From positions 1 through 36,504 of the forward strand of contig JAMPHT010000034.1 of NCBI GenBank assembly GCA_023663285.1: 36,504 nucleotides of DNA, written 5' to 3'. Source of the DNA: Bacillota bacterium. Lineage in GTDB: Bacteria > Bacillota > Clostridia > Lachnospirales > Lachnospiraceae. The notes beneath the pieces were generated by a model that made no database searches, was not told the DNA's origin, and worked only from the letters and a program-made list of their open reading frames with translations. Shown here in pieces: positions 23,304 through 31,579 of this stretch; the first letter of the stretch is position 1, and each line of letters begins with the position of its first letter. Position numbers and translations under genes: made by a program.

Positions 23304-23415
23304 AATGCTTCCTCACCTTTCTTTTGTACTGTCTGTGTCCGCTCTCCCCGCTGCCCGTGCGGAAGATCCCGGTCCGGACGCCCCTTCGGGCATTCCCTGC
23401 TCCACATTAAAATTT

Positions 23416-23444
23416 ATTTTACCATAAAATGAAAAAGCTGTACA
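23416..23444 (-). promoter_or_regulatory. Candidate promoter for the DUF4321-radC-mreBCD operon
   Basis: On the minus strand TGTACA (23439-23444), a 17-base spacer and TAAAAT (23416-23421) form a moderate sigma-A site. A TGG directly before TAAAAT gives an extended -10 element. It lies about 20 bases past the preceding gene's stop and about 110 bases before the TTG start. Confidence 0.5.
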
Positions 23445-23465
23445 CAAAAATCAAATAATTAATTT

Positions 23466-24764
23466 TTATCTTTTTCGACTCGTTTTTTCCACGAGCCCTC
23501 TGTCCATCAGGAATTGCAGGGATTTTAAGATTCCCAGCTTTGCGTGGGCCCAGGTCAGTCCCCCCTGGAAATACACCGCATAGGGCGGTTTGATGGGACC
23601 GTCTGCGGAAAGCTCTATGGATGAGCCTGACACAAAAGCCCCCGCCGCCATGATGACCTTTGCGTCATAGCCCGGCATATCCCAGGGCTGTGGCGTCACA
23701 TGACTGTCCACGGAAGCCGCCGCCTGGATGCCCTGGCAAAAGGCGATCACTCCCTCCGGGGTGCCAAAGGTGATTGCCTGGATAATGTCGTGGCGGCTCT
23801 CCACACTGTCCGGCGCCACCGGAAAACCTAAGGGCTCGTACAGGTTTGCCGCAAAAATCGCTCCTTTCAGGGCGGATGCGGTCACAGTAGGCGACAGGAA
23901 CAAGCCCTGATAAAAGTCCTTTAAGATCCCTAAGGAAGCGCCAACCTCCTTCCCCAATCCGGGGGAGGTAAGCCGGAAAGCAGCGTTTTCCACGCACTCC
24001 CGCTTTCCTGCGATATAGCCCCCGATGGGGGCAAGCCCGCCGCCGGGGTTTTTGATGAGGGAGCCAACCACCATGTCCGCCCCCACGTCGCTTGGTTCCT
24101 TTGTTTCCACAAACTCGCCGTAGCAGTTATCCACCATGCAGATAACATCCGGCTTGATACCCTTCACAAAGGCGATCAGCTCCCCTATTCCTTCCACCGA
24201 CAAAGTGGGCCTGGTCTGATAGCCCTTGGAACGCTGAATGGTCACAAGCCTGGTGCGTTCATTCACGGCCCTGCGGATATTTTCATAGTCAAAGCTGCCG
24301 TCGGGCAGCAGATCCACCTGACGGTAAGTGATCCCATACTCTGCAAGGGATCCCCTGGAGGGACGGATGCCTATGACCTCTTCTAAGGTATCATAGGGCT
24401 TTCCTACCGGAGAAAGCAGTTCGTCGCCGGGGCGCAGATTGCTCATCAGGGCAAGCGCCAGGGCATGGGTGCCGCAGGTGATCTGGGGACGCACCAGAGC
24501 ATCCTCCGTGTGGAAAACGCCGGCGTACACCGCCTCCAGCGTATCCCTGCCAAGGTCATTGTAGCCATAGCCCGTAGTGCCCAGCAGACAGGCTTCGCTG
24601 ACCCGGCAGTCCTGCATGGCTTTCACTACCTTCATCTGGTTGTACTCTGCGGTCTCGTCGATCCTCCGAAACCGGGATGACAGTTTATCCAAAACCGACT
24701 CCCCATATTCATAGACCTGTTTTCCTATGCCCATTCGGGCGTACATTTCCTCTAATTCAGCCAT
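23466..24764 (-). CDS. Methionine gamma-lyase/aluminium-resistance family PLP enzyme
   Basis: Encodes 432 residues of the Firmicutes family labelled methionine gamma-lyase or aluminium resistance protein, a fold-type I PLP enzyme related to cystathionine enzymes. The PLP lysine is likely Lys238 in GSLIKNPGGG, and Asp212 in MVDNCYGEF contacts the cofactor ring. QITCGTHALALAL and RLTSPGLGKEVGAS are further family marks. The true substrate is not established for most members; a C-S lyase role is inferred. GGGGAGG precedes the ATG. It lies 72 bases after the end of the tandem repeat that follows miaA; in Clostridia it often neighbours miaA. Confidence 0.92.
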   Translation of the reverse strand: MAELEEMYARMGIGKQVYEYGESVLDKLSSRFRRIDETAEYNQMKVVKAMQDCRVSEACLLGTTGYGYNDLGRDTLEAVYAGVFHTEDALVRPQITCGTHALALALMSNLRPGDELLSPVGKPYDTLEEVIGIRPSRGSLAEYGITYRQVDLLPDGSFDYENIRRAVNERTRLVTIQRSKGYQTRPTLSVEGIGELIAFVKGIKPDVICMVDNCYGEFVETKEPSDVGADMVVGSLIKNPGGGLAPIGGYIAGKRECVENAAFRLTSPGLGKEVGASLGILKDFYQGLFLSPTVTASALKGAIFAANLYEPLGFPVAPDSVESRHDIIQAITFGTPEGVIAFCQGIQAAASVDSHVTPQPWDMPGYDAKVIMAAGAFVSGSSIELSADGPIKPPYAVYFQGGLTWAHAKLGILKSLQFLMDRGLVEKTSRKR

Positions 24765-24836
24765 GATATCCTCCCCTGCTTATCCTGCCTGCAGGAAGCC
24801 CCGCGTCCCGCAGCACCCGCTCCGGCAAGCCGCTCT

Positions 24837-24991
24837 TTCGGCTGTCCAAGCCCTTCCTGCCATCCGGGATCTTCGGCCGTCCGGGACCTTCCTGCTATCC
24901 GAGACCTTCAGCGTCCGGACCTTACGGTCATCTGGCGGCTTTCAGCTATCCGGGACCTTCGGCTGTCTGGGCCCTTCCAACTGTCCGGACC
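24837..24991. repeat. Nine degenerate ~17-18 bp tandem units after miaA
   Basis: On the plus strand nine adjacent units (24837, 24854, 24872, 24889, 24907, 24922, 24940, 24958, 24975) of 15-18 bases fit the consensus TTCxGCTRTCCGGGACC. Examples are TTCGGCCGTCCGGGACC and TTCCTGCTATCCGAGACC. Units differ by substitutions and small gaps. The array ends exactly where the miaA stop codon begins and fills most of the spacer to the next gene. It has no spacers between units, so it is not a CRISPR. The rest of the gap (24765-24836) shows nothing distinct. Confidence 0.75.
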
Positions 24992-25966
24992 TTACGGCAT
25001 ATTCGTACAGCTGCCCCAGGCTTTCATTTCACCAAGCATATATTTCAGCATTCTGTCCTCATCATACTCAAATTCCTCTTTATTGACCCAGATCACATCC
25101 CGCTCCCGGCGGAACCAGGTGAGCTGCCTTTTGGCGAAATGTCTGGTGTCCCGTTTTAAGATTTCCACCGCCTCTTCATAGGTGGTCTCCCCGTCCAGCC
25201 AGGCCAGAAGCTCCTTATAGCCAAGCCCCTGCATGGAAACCATGTCTTTCCTGCATCCCATATCCCGCAGCCGTCTGACTTCATCCGCAAGCCCCCGGTC
25301 CAGCATTTCATCCACCCGCTTTTCAATGCGGGCATATAGCCTGTCCCGCGCTTCATTCAGCACAAAATACCGGGAATCGTAAGCACTTTCCTTCTGCCGC
25401 TCTTTACGGTTATGTTCCGAGATGGGCGTCCCTGTCAGATGATGAAATTCCAGAGCGCGGATAGTACGCTTAATGTTGTTGGCGTGAATCTCCTCCGCCG
25501 CTGCCGGGTCTGCTTCCCGGAGCATGGCATGGAGAAATTCCGCGCCCTTCTCAGCCGCAAGCTTCTCCAACCGCTGCCTGTATGCCGTATCCTCCGGCTC
25601 CTCCGTGAAATCCACATCTTTTAAAAGCGCCTGAATATAAAAACCGGTGCCTCCGGTGACCACGGGGATATGCCCTCTCTCATAAATGCCCCTGATACAT
25701 TCTTCGCAGCGATCCTTGAACAGCACTACATTAAAAGACTCCCAAGGCTCCAGAATATCGATCATATGATGGGGGATCCCCTGCATTTCCTCTTTTCCGA
25801 TCTTGGCGGTCCCAATATCCATGTGGCGGTACACCTGCATGGAATCCGCCGATACGATCTCGCCGCCCAGCGCCTTTGCCAGAGACAGGGAGAGCCTGGT
25901 CTTTCCCACCGCCGTCGGGCCTGTCAGCACCACCAGCGGGGATTTCTGTTTTTCCTGTATTTCCAT
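24992..25966 (-). CDS. miaA: tRNA dimethylallyltransferase MiaA
   Basis: Encodes 324 residues. MiaA attaches an isopentenyl group to A37 of tRNAs that read codons starting with U, the first step before MiaB. The P-loop GPTAVGKT spans residues 16-23; SADSMQVYRHMDIGTAK, TGGTGFYIQALL and RRERDVIWVN are family motifs. GAGG lies eight bases before the ATG at 25966. It follows mutL by 25 bases, the classical mutL-miaA order. Its stop codon abuts the tandem repeat array. Confidence 0.96.
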   Translation of the reverse strand: MEIQEKQKSPLVVLTGPTAVGKTRLSLSLAKALGGEIVSADSMQVYRHMDIGTAKIGKEEMQGIPHHMIDILEPWESFNVVLFKDRCEECIRGIYERGHIPVVTGGTGFYIQALLKDVDFTEEPEDTAYRQRLEKLAAEKGAEFLHAMLREADPAAAEEIHANNIKRTIRALEFHHLTGTPISEHNRKERQKESAYDSRYFVLNEARDRLYARIEKRVDEMLDRGLADEVRRLRDMGCRKDMVSMQGLGYKELLAWLDGETTYEEAVEILKRDTRHFAKRQLTWFRRERDVIWVNKEEFEYDEDRMLKYMLGEMKAWGSCTNMP

Positions 25967-25991
25967 ATAGTCAGCCTCATGATAGTCTGTC

Positions 25992-28016
25992 TCATGTTAC
26001 GATCCTTTTGAACTTCCGATCCATCTCCTCTTTTGTCATGACTATGATGGTGGGTCTGCCGTGGGGACAGTTATAAGGATTTTCCAGGGTCAGCAGCTCG
26101 TCGATCAGGGTCTCCGCCTCCGCAAGGCTCAAAAGGTTGTTACCCTTCACCGCCGCCTTGCAGGACATGGACGCTATCTTCTCCTCCACCACCCGGACGC
26201 CGCCGAAGCTGCCTCCGCCCGCCAGCTGATCCAGCACCTCCAGAAACATCTCCCGTTCCCCGCAGCCGTACAGATCCACAGGCACGCTGCGCAGGGCGTA
26301 CTCGCTGCCGCCGAAAGCCTCGATTTCAAAGCCCAGGCTTTCAAAGACCTCTATATGCTCCTTCAGCACAGTCTCTTCCTGTCCTGACAGACTGACGATG
26401 ATAGGCGGCATCAGGGTCTGGGACACTACGTTTTTCTCCCGAAACTGCTTCATCAGCCGCTCGTAGTTTACTTTCTCATGAGCAGCGTGCTGATCTATCA
26501 TCAGCAGCTTACCTTCAAACTCAATGAGCCAGTAGGTTTCAAAGACCTGCCCGATGATCCGGAATCTGCTGCGGTTGTCCGCCGTCAGCAGCTTTTCCTC
26601 GAACAAATTCAACTGGGCGGATACTTTCGTCCCCTTTCCGGCGGAATTTTCCCGTTCCTCTTTGTCTTTCTGCCGACTGCTCTGCTGTGCTGCTTCCGGC
26701 AGCTCCAGCTCCGAGGTTTCCGTAAAAAACGTCTCTTCTTCTGACACGTGTGTCATTTTTAAAGGCATTTTCTGGAAATTTGCTGATTCTTCCTGCATTT
26801 TTTCGGAATTTTCACCATTTTTCACCCTTGCCCACAGGGGATTTTGAATAAATTCCTGCATTTTAGGGCGTTCCGCCTCATATTTCATTTCTTCCATGAC
26901 GCGGTAAGCATTCCCCCGGCGCTGTTCAAAGGGCTCCGGCGTTTTTTCTTTCTCCCTGAGGATCCGCTCTGCCTTTTCCTCCGCCTTTCGCTCCCGCTCT
27001 GTGGACAACAGCGCGTCCGGAATCATCTCAAGGTGTTTTAAGGTATACTTCACTGCGCCGCAGAGAAGGGCGCTGAACGCAAAAGCATCCGTAAACCGTA
27101 CATCCATCTTGGTGGGATGCACGTTCACATCCACACGATCCGTATCCATGGTAATGTGCAGCACACACAGCGGAAATTTATGCTGCATGAGATATTCCCG
27201 GTATCCCTCCTCTATGGCCCTGGCTACTATATTACTCCGCACAAATCTGCCGTTGATGAAATAGATCTCATAATTCCGATTAGACCGGACCTGCACCGGC
27301 TTGCCAAGATACCCCTCTATCCTGACGCCATCCTGGGCATACTGGATAGGCACCAGCGCATTTGCCACATCCCTGCCGTAAATACGGTAAATGACCTCCC
27401 GCAGATCCCCGTTGCCGGAGGTATGGAATTTCATCTGATTTCCCAGCGTCAGCTTGAAAGAAATATCCGGTCTGGACAGCGCAAGATGCTCCATCAGATC
27501 CGCAATGTAACCGCCCTCTGTGGCAGGCTGCCTTAAAAATTTCCGCCGCACGGGAGTGTTGAAAAACAGATTCCGCACAATGAAGGTGGTTCCCTCCGGC
27601 GCCCCTACCTCTTCAAAAGCCGTTTCCCTGGCGCCCTCCAAAAAGATCCGGCTGCCTGTGATGCTCTCCGGCGTTCTGGTGATCACCTCCACCTTAGCCA
27701 CTGCCGCAATACTGGATAACGCCTCGCCTCGAAACCCCAGGCTGGAGATCCGTATCAGGTCCTCCGCACTTTTGATCTTACTGGTGGCATGGCGCAGGAA
27801 CGCCGTCCGCAGCTGCTCCTTTTCCATCCCCAGGCCGTTGTCCGTGACGCGGATAAAAGAAATGCCGCCGTCCTTCGCCTCCACCGTGATTGCGGCGGCT
27901 CCGGCATCAATGGCATTTTCCACCAGCTCCTTCACCACGCTGGACGGGCGCTCTACCACCTCCCCGGCCGCAATTTTATCGATTGTCTCCGAATCCAGAA
28001 TATGTATCTGCGCCAT
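25992..28016 (-). CDS. mutL: DNA mismatch repair endonuclease MutL
   Basis: Encodes 674 residues. The N-terminal GHKL ATPase has ELVENAIDAG (30-39), DNGLGM (59-64) and GFRGEAL (94-100). A charged linker covers ~345-480. The C-terminal domain holds the endonuclease motif DQHAAHEKVNYE (508-519), SCKAAVKGN (~618) and CPHGRP (~650), so this is the nicking type of MutL found in bacteria without MutH. It acts with MutS to nick the strand carrying the error. GAGGGCAGG precedes the ATG. It lies 249 bases after mutS, a gap filled with palindromes, and directly before miaA. Confidence 0.96.
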   Translation of the reverse strand: MAQIHILDSETIDKIAAGEVVERPSSVVKELVENAIDAGAAAITVEAKDGGISFIRVTDNGLGMEKEQLRTAFLRHATSKIKSAEDLIRISSLGFRGEALSSIAAVAKVEVITRTPESITGSRIFLEGARETAFEEVGAPEGTTFIVRNLFFNTPVRRKFLRQPATEGGYIADLMEHLALSRPDISFKLTLGNQMKFHTSGNGDLREVIYRIYGRDVANALVPIQYAQDGVRIEGYLGKPVQVRSNRNYEIYFINGRFVRSNIVARAIEEGYREYLMQHKFPLCVLHITMDTDRVDVNVHPTKMDVRFTDAFAFSALLCGAVKYTLKHLEMIPDALLSTERERKAEEKAERILREKEKTPEPFEQRRGNAYRVMEEMKYEAERPKMQEFIQNPLWARVKNGENSEKMQEESANFQKMPLKMTHVSEEETFFTETSELELPEAAQQSSRQKDKEERENSAGKGTKVSAQLNLFEEKLLTADNRSRFRIIGQVFETYWLIEFEGKLLMIDQHAAHEKVNYERLMKQFREKNVVSQTLMPPIIVSLSGQEETVLKEHIEVFESLGFEIEAFGGSEYALRSVPVDLYGCGEREMFLEVLDQLAGGGSFGGVRVVEEKIASMSCKAAVKGNNLLSLAEAETLIDELLTLENPYNCPHGRPTIIVMTKEEMDRKFKRIVT

Positions 28017-28079
28017 CCGTCCTGCCCTCTTTTCTTCTTTTCGTGAGAACCGCCTCTATCTAAGCCTGCCTCTATTGTT

Positions 28080-28271
28080 GGAAGAATCCGCCAGGCGGAT
28101 TCTTCCGGGCGGAAAAGCTCTGCATAGCAGAGCGTATGCCTGGAAGAATGCCCAAAGAGGTGTGCTACGCACCCTCTTGGCATTCTTCAGTGTGAGATTT
28201 AGAATTTCTTTGCGAAATGCCCTCTGGCATGAGCAAAAACTGCCGCAGGCAGTTAGAAATTCTTCTCACAC
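28080..28271. repeat. Cluster of palindromes between mutS and mutL
   Basis: Four blocks follow each other. 28080-28106 is a near-perfect palindrome (GGAAGAATCCGCC and its complement around one base). 28117-28133 is GCTCTGC/GCAGAGC. 28143-28188 is a ~20-bp-arm hairpin starting GAAGAATGCC and ending GGCATTCTTC. 28190-28271 is a long hairpin with outer arms GTGTGAGA...TCTCACAC that encloses ATGCC/GGCAT and AACTGCC/GGCAGTT stems; its right end contains the mutS stop codon. None carries a T-run, so they are not simple terminators. They may act on mRNA stability, or be non-coding mobile palindromes. Confidence 0.75.
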
Positions 28272-30944
28272 TTGCCATCGGTTCTTCAACTTATTCTGCA
28301 GCCTGTACAGTGTGTTCAGCGCGTCCAGAGGCGACATGGTATTGACCTCCACCTCCATCAGCTCTTTTAAGACATCCTCATCCGTCACCGTGTCAAACAG
28401 GGACATCTGGGCCAGATCCACCTCATCCAGCTTCGGCTGCTTTTTTGCCTTTGTCTCTCCCCGCTGATCCACGGTGATGCTCTGTATTTTTTCAATGATA
28501 TCGTTATCTGTCAGCTGCTCCACGATCTCCTTTGCCCGGTCGATCACCATGTCGGGAACACCGGCAAGCTTTGCCACCTGGATACCGTAGCTCTTATCCG
28601 CCCCGCCTCTGATGATCCTGCGCAGGAACACAATATCATCCCCGCACTCCTTCACGGCAATGCAGTAATTGTTCACATTGCTCATCTTGCCTTCCAGCTC
28701 GGTAAGCTCATGATAGTGGGTGGCAAACAAGGTTTTCGCCCCCAAAAGCTTCCGGTTGCTGATATGCTCGATCACCGCCCAGGCAATGCTCAAGCCGTCA
28801 AAGGTAGAGGTCCCACGCCCGATCTCATCCAGGATCAGCAGACTGTCCGCCGTGGCATTCCGCAGGATATTTGCCACCTCGTTCATCTCCACCATGAAGG
28901 TGGACTGGCCGCTGGCAAGATCGTCAGAAGCCCCCACTCTGGTAAATATCCTGTCCACAATGCCGATATTTGCGCTTTTTGCCGGTACAAAGCAGCCCAC
29001 CTGGGCCAGCAGCACGATCAGCGCAGTCTGCCGCATATAGGTGGACTTCCCCGCCATGTTGGGCCCGGTGATGACGCTGATACAGTTATTTCCGTTGTCC
29101 AGATAGGTATCGTTTGCCACGAACAGATCATTGGTGATCATCTGCTCCACAACAGGATGCCTGCCCTCTTTGATGTCAATGATCCCCTTTTCATTCAGCT
29201 TCGGGCGCACATACCGGTTTCGTTCGGACACCAGTGACAGGGACGTATAAACATCCAGCTTTGCTATGGCTTTGGCCGTCCTCTGGATACGCTCCAGCTC
29301 CAGGGCAATGGACTCCCTGATCTTACAGAACAAGTCATACTCCAGGGCTGTCAGCTTGTCCTCCGCATTCAAAATGGTGTCCTCCAGTTCCTTCAGCCGG
29401 GGCGTGGTATAGCGCTCTGCATTTGCGAGGGTCTGCTTGCGTATGTAATCCTCCGGCACCATATTTTTATAAGAATTGGTCACTTCAAAATAATAGCCGA
29501 AAACCTTGTTGAATTTGATGCGCAGATTCTTGATGCCCGTGCGCTCCCTGTCCTGCTCCTCCAACTCCGCCAGCCACTGCTTGCCGTCCCTTTTGGCGCT
29601 CCGCAGCCTGTCTATGGTCTCGTCAAAGCCATCCTTGATCATGCCGCCTTCCCTGACGGTGACAGGCGGGTCCTCCTCAATGGAAGCATTGATCAGCTGA
29701 TAAACGTCCTCAAGTCCGTCAATGTCGTCCTCGATCTCCTTCAACTCCTCCTTTGAAAAGCCCTTCAGGACCGTTTTCACCGCAGGCAGCATCTCAAGAG
29801 AGTTGCGGAAAGCGATAAAATCTCTTGGATTAGCCGTCTTATAGGTCACCTTGCTCAAGAGCCGCTCCAGGTCATAGACCGGGTTCAGATACTCCCTGAT
29901 CTCATCCCTGGATACGCTGTCGCCGCTTAACTCCTCTACTGCATCCAGCCTCTTTTCCATCTCTTTCTTGTCGATCAGAGGCTGTTCCAGCATACTGCGC
30001 AGCAGCCTGCCTCCCATGGCAGTCTTAGTTCTGTCCAGCACCCAGAGCAGGGAACCTCTCTTCTGTTTTTCACGGAGCGTCTCCGTCAATTCCAGATTCC
30101 GTCTGGTGGAGCTGTCCAGCAGCATATACTTGCTGGTCAGATAGGGGGAAATATGAGTAAAATGTGCCAAATCTGTCTTTTGCGTCTCGTGGAGGAACTG
30201 TAACAGGGCTCCCGCCGCCAGCAGGCCGATGGGAAAATCCTCTACCCCTAAACCGGTCAGGGTATTCACCTTGAAATGCCGCTGCAAGACCTGCCTGCAG
30301 CCGTCGTCGTCGAAAAGATGAGGCTCCAGCGCATTGACGGGAATATGATATCTGCTCCGCAGCTGCTCCACCTCAAAGCCGCTGACCAGAAAAGCCTCAT
30401 TGCAGATGATCTCCGAGGGTTCATATTTCATAAGCTCGTCGCTTAACTTTCCCAGATCCTCCACCTCGGTGAGATAGTAATCTCCCGTGGTGACGTCCGC
30501 CGCGGAAATGCCGATCTTGGTAGGTGTATAGACAATACACATGAGAAAGTTGTTTCTGGATTCCTCCAACGCCTGCACATTCAGGTTCGTGCCGGGGGTG
30601 ACCACACGGGTGACCTCCCGCTTCACCAGCCCCTTTGCCAGCTTCGGATCCTCCATCTGCTCACAGATGGCCACCTTATAGCCCTTATTGACCAGTCTGG
30701 TCAAATAATTTTCCACCGCATGATAAGGGACGCCGCACATAGGCGCCCTCTCCTCCAGTCCGCAGGCTTTCCCCGTCAGGGTAAGCTCCAGCTCCCTGGA
30801 CACGGTAAGGGCGTCGTCAAAAAACATTTCATAAAAATCTCCCAGACGGTAAAAAAGAATACAGCCCGGATACTGCTTTTTGGTCTCCAGGTACTGCTGC
30901 ATCATGGGGGTAAGTTCTTCTACGGGGATCTGCTGCTCCGACAT
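28266..30944 (-). CDS. mutS: DNA mismatch repair protein MutS
   Basis: Encodes 892 residues. The mismatch-reading domain has the Phe-x-Glu motif in GDFYEMFF (Phe37, Glu39). The ATPase has the Walker A GPNMAGKST (from ~627), Walker B LLILDEIGRGTSTFDG and ATHYHEL. A C-terminal region with QMSLFD (possible beta-clamp contact) and SPLDALNTLYRLQNKL ends the protein. It recognises mispairs and recruits MutL. The ATG at 30944 with AGGAG ten bases upstream matches the family start; the frame stays open to 31013 but that part overlaps hairpins and is basic and unconserved. Two terminators stand upstream, so its own promoter or anti-termination is needed. Confidence 0.96.
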   Translation of the reverse strand: MSEQQIPVEELTPMMQQYLETKKQYPGCILFYRLGDFYEMFFDDALTVSRELELTLTGKACGLEERAPMCGVPYHAVENYLTRLVNKGYKVAICEQMEDPKLAKGLVKREVTRVVTPGTNLNVQALEESRNNFLMCIVYTPTKIGISAADVTTGDYYLTEVEDLGKLSDELMKYEPSEIICNEAFLVSGFEVEQLRSRYHIPVNALEPHLFDDDGCRQVLQRHFKVNTLTGLGVEDFPIGLLAAGALLQFLHETQKTDLAHFTHISPYLTSKYMLLDSSTRRNLELTETLREKQKRGSLLWVLDRTKTAMGGRLLRSMLEQPLIDKKEMEKRLDAVEELSGDSVSRDEIREYLNPVYDLERLLSKVTYKTANPRDFIAFRNSLEMLPAVKTVLKGFSKEELKEIEDDIDGLEDVYQLINASIEEDPPVTVREGGMIKDGFDETIDRLRSAKRDGKQWLAELEEQDRERTGIKNLRIKFNKVFGYYFEVTNSYKNMVPEDYIRKQTLANAERYTTPRLKELEDTILNAEDKLTALEYDLFCKIRESIALELERIQRTAKAIAKLDVYTSLSLVSERNRYVRPKLNEKGIIDIKEGRHPVVEQMITNDLFVANDTYLDNGNNCISVITGPNMAGKSTYMRQTALIVLLAQVGCFVPAKSANIGIVDRIFTRVGASDDLASGQSTFMVEMNEVANILRNATADSLLILDEIGRGTSTFDGLSIAWAVIEHISNRKLLGAKTLFATHYHELTELEGKMSNVNNYCIAVKECGDDIVFLRRIIRGGADKSYGIQVAKLAGVPDMVIDRAKEIVEQLTDNDIIEKIQSITVDQRGETKAKKQPKLDEVDLAQMSLFDTVTDEDVLKELMEVEVNTMSPLDALNTLYRLQNKLKNRWQV

Positions 30945-30970
30945 CGCGGGTACACTCCTGTTCTCTAATC

Positions 30971-30995
30971 GTAAAAAAGCGGACGTTGTCCGCTT
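30971..30995 (-). terminator. Terminator-like hairpin in the mutS leader
   Basis: AGCGGAC (30978-30984) pairs with GTCCGCT (30988-30994) around three bases; on the minus strand six T residues follow. It lies only 27 bases before the mutS start, so it could act as a leader attenuator. A second hairpin (30996-31018, GCGAGATTTGC and GCAAACTCG) abuts it and could be its competing partner. Confidence 0.65.
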
Positions 30996-31030
30996 GCGAG
31001 ATTTGCTTCGCAAACTCGTTATTTCCTATT

Positions 31031-31070
31031 CAATAAAAAAGCGGATAGCCTGCCAGGCAAGCTATCCGCC
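31031..31070 (-). terminator. Terminator after the 116-residue membrane protein
   Basis: GCGGATAGC (31041-31049) pairs with GCTATCCGC (31061-31069), with an inner TGCC/GGCA extension, and six T residues follow on the minus strand. It ends the transcript of the gene at 31134-31484 and is followed by the 14-mer also found after the sepF terminator. Confidence 0.8.
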
Positions 31071-31133
31071 CGGCAAATACACAACGAATTGCGCATTTGC
31101 CATTATTGTACCACAAAATATTGATGTTGTAAA

Positions 31134-31484
31134 TCAGCAACGACTCTTATTTTCTTTCCGATATTCTTTCAGCATTTTGATCAGATCGATCCTGTGCTCA
31201 AGCCAGAATCGGTATAGCAATATGGGAATAAAGAGCGCCAGCGCGATCACGAGGAACCCGATCAATGCCTCGGTGATGATGCCGGGCCTAAGTTCAGCGA
31301 TCCGCCTGTTGATCTCCGCGGCTGTCTGGCTGGGATATTCCCCTGCCCTTATATTATCGATCTTATGGAGCGCAGGCAGTATAATGCAGACAAAAGCCAG
31401 TGTAATATCGTTCCATATCGCGTTGCTGATAGTCCTTCGGTATTGGGACACCCATTTTTTCAGGGAAAACGCTTCCTTTTCCAT
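31134..31484 (-). CDS. Small uncharacterised membrane protein
   Basis: Encodes 116 residues. Two hydrophobic stretches (~23-38 and ~72-92) suggest two transmembrane helices with a polar loop (~40-68, PSQTAAEINRRIAEL) between them and a basic C-terminal tail (RIDLIKMLKEYRKENKSRC). I do not recognise the family. AAAGGCGG lies eight bases before the ATG. It has its own candidate promoter (31514-31542) and a strong terminator, so it forms a single-gene unit between the vWA lipoprotein and mutS. Confidence 0.7.
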   Translation of the reverse strand: MEKEAFSLKKWVSQYRRTISNAIWNDITLAFVCIILPALHKIDNIRAGEYPSQTAAEINRRIAELRPGIITEALIGFLVIALALFIPILLYRFWLEHRIDLIKMLKEYRKENKSRC

Positions 31485-31513
31485 ATTGTACCGCCTTTCT
31501 TCTCATTTCTTTT

Positions 31514-31542
31514 ATTTTAACATAATAAGCTGCCAGAGTAAA
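31514..31542 (-). promoter_or_regulatory. Candidate promoter for the 116-residue membrane protein
   Basis: On the minus strand TTTACT (31537-31542), a 17-base spacer and TAAAAT (31514-31519), preceded by TGT (extended -10), give a plausible sigma-A site 30 bases before the start codon. Confidence 0.5.
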
Positions 31543-31579
31543 GGCTTTCCGGTGAAGCTGCCGAAAAGGAAGCGTCCCT

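Noticed and set aside
24837-24991. CRISPR array
   Set aside because: Units are directly adjacent without spacers, are degenerate, and no cas gene is present.
27520-28467. Plus-strand open frame of 315 codons across the mutL start, the palindrome cluster and the mutS end
   Set aside because: It runs through palindromes and antisense to mutL and mutS, with low-complexity composition.
30945-31013. Longer N-terminus for MutS
   Set aside because: The added 23 residues would be encoded by hairpin-forming leader DNA and are basic and unlike MutS; the ATG at 30944 has a proper ribosome binding site.
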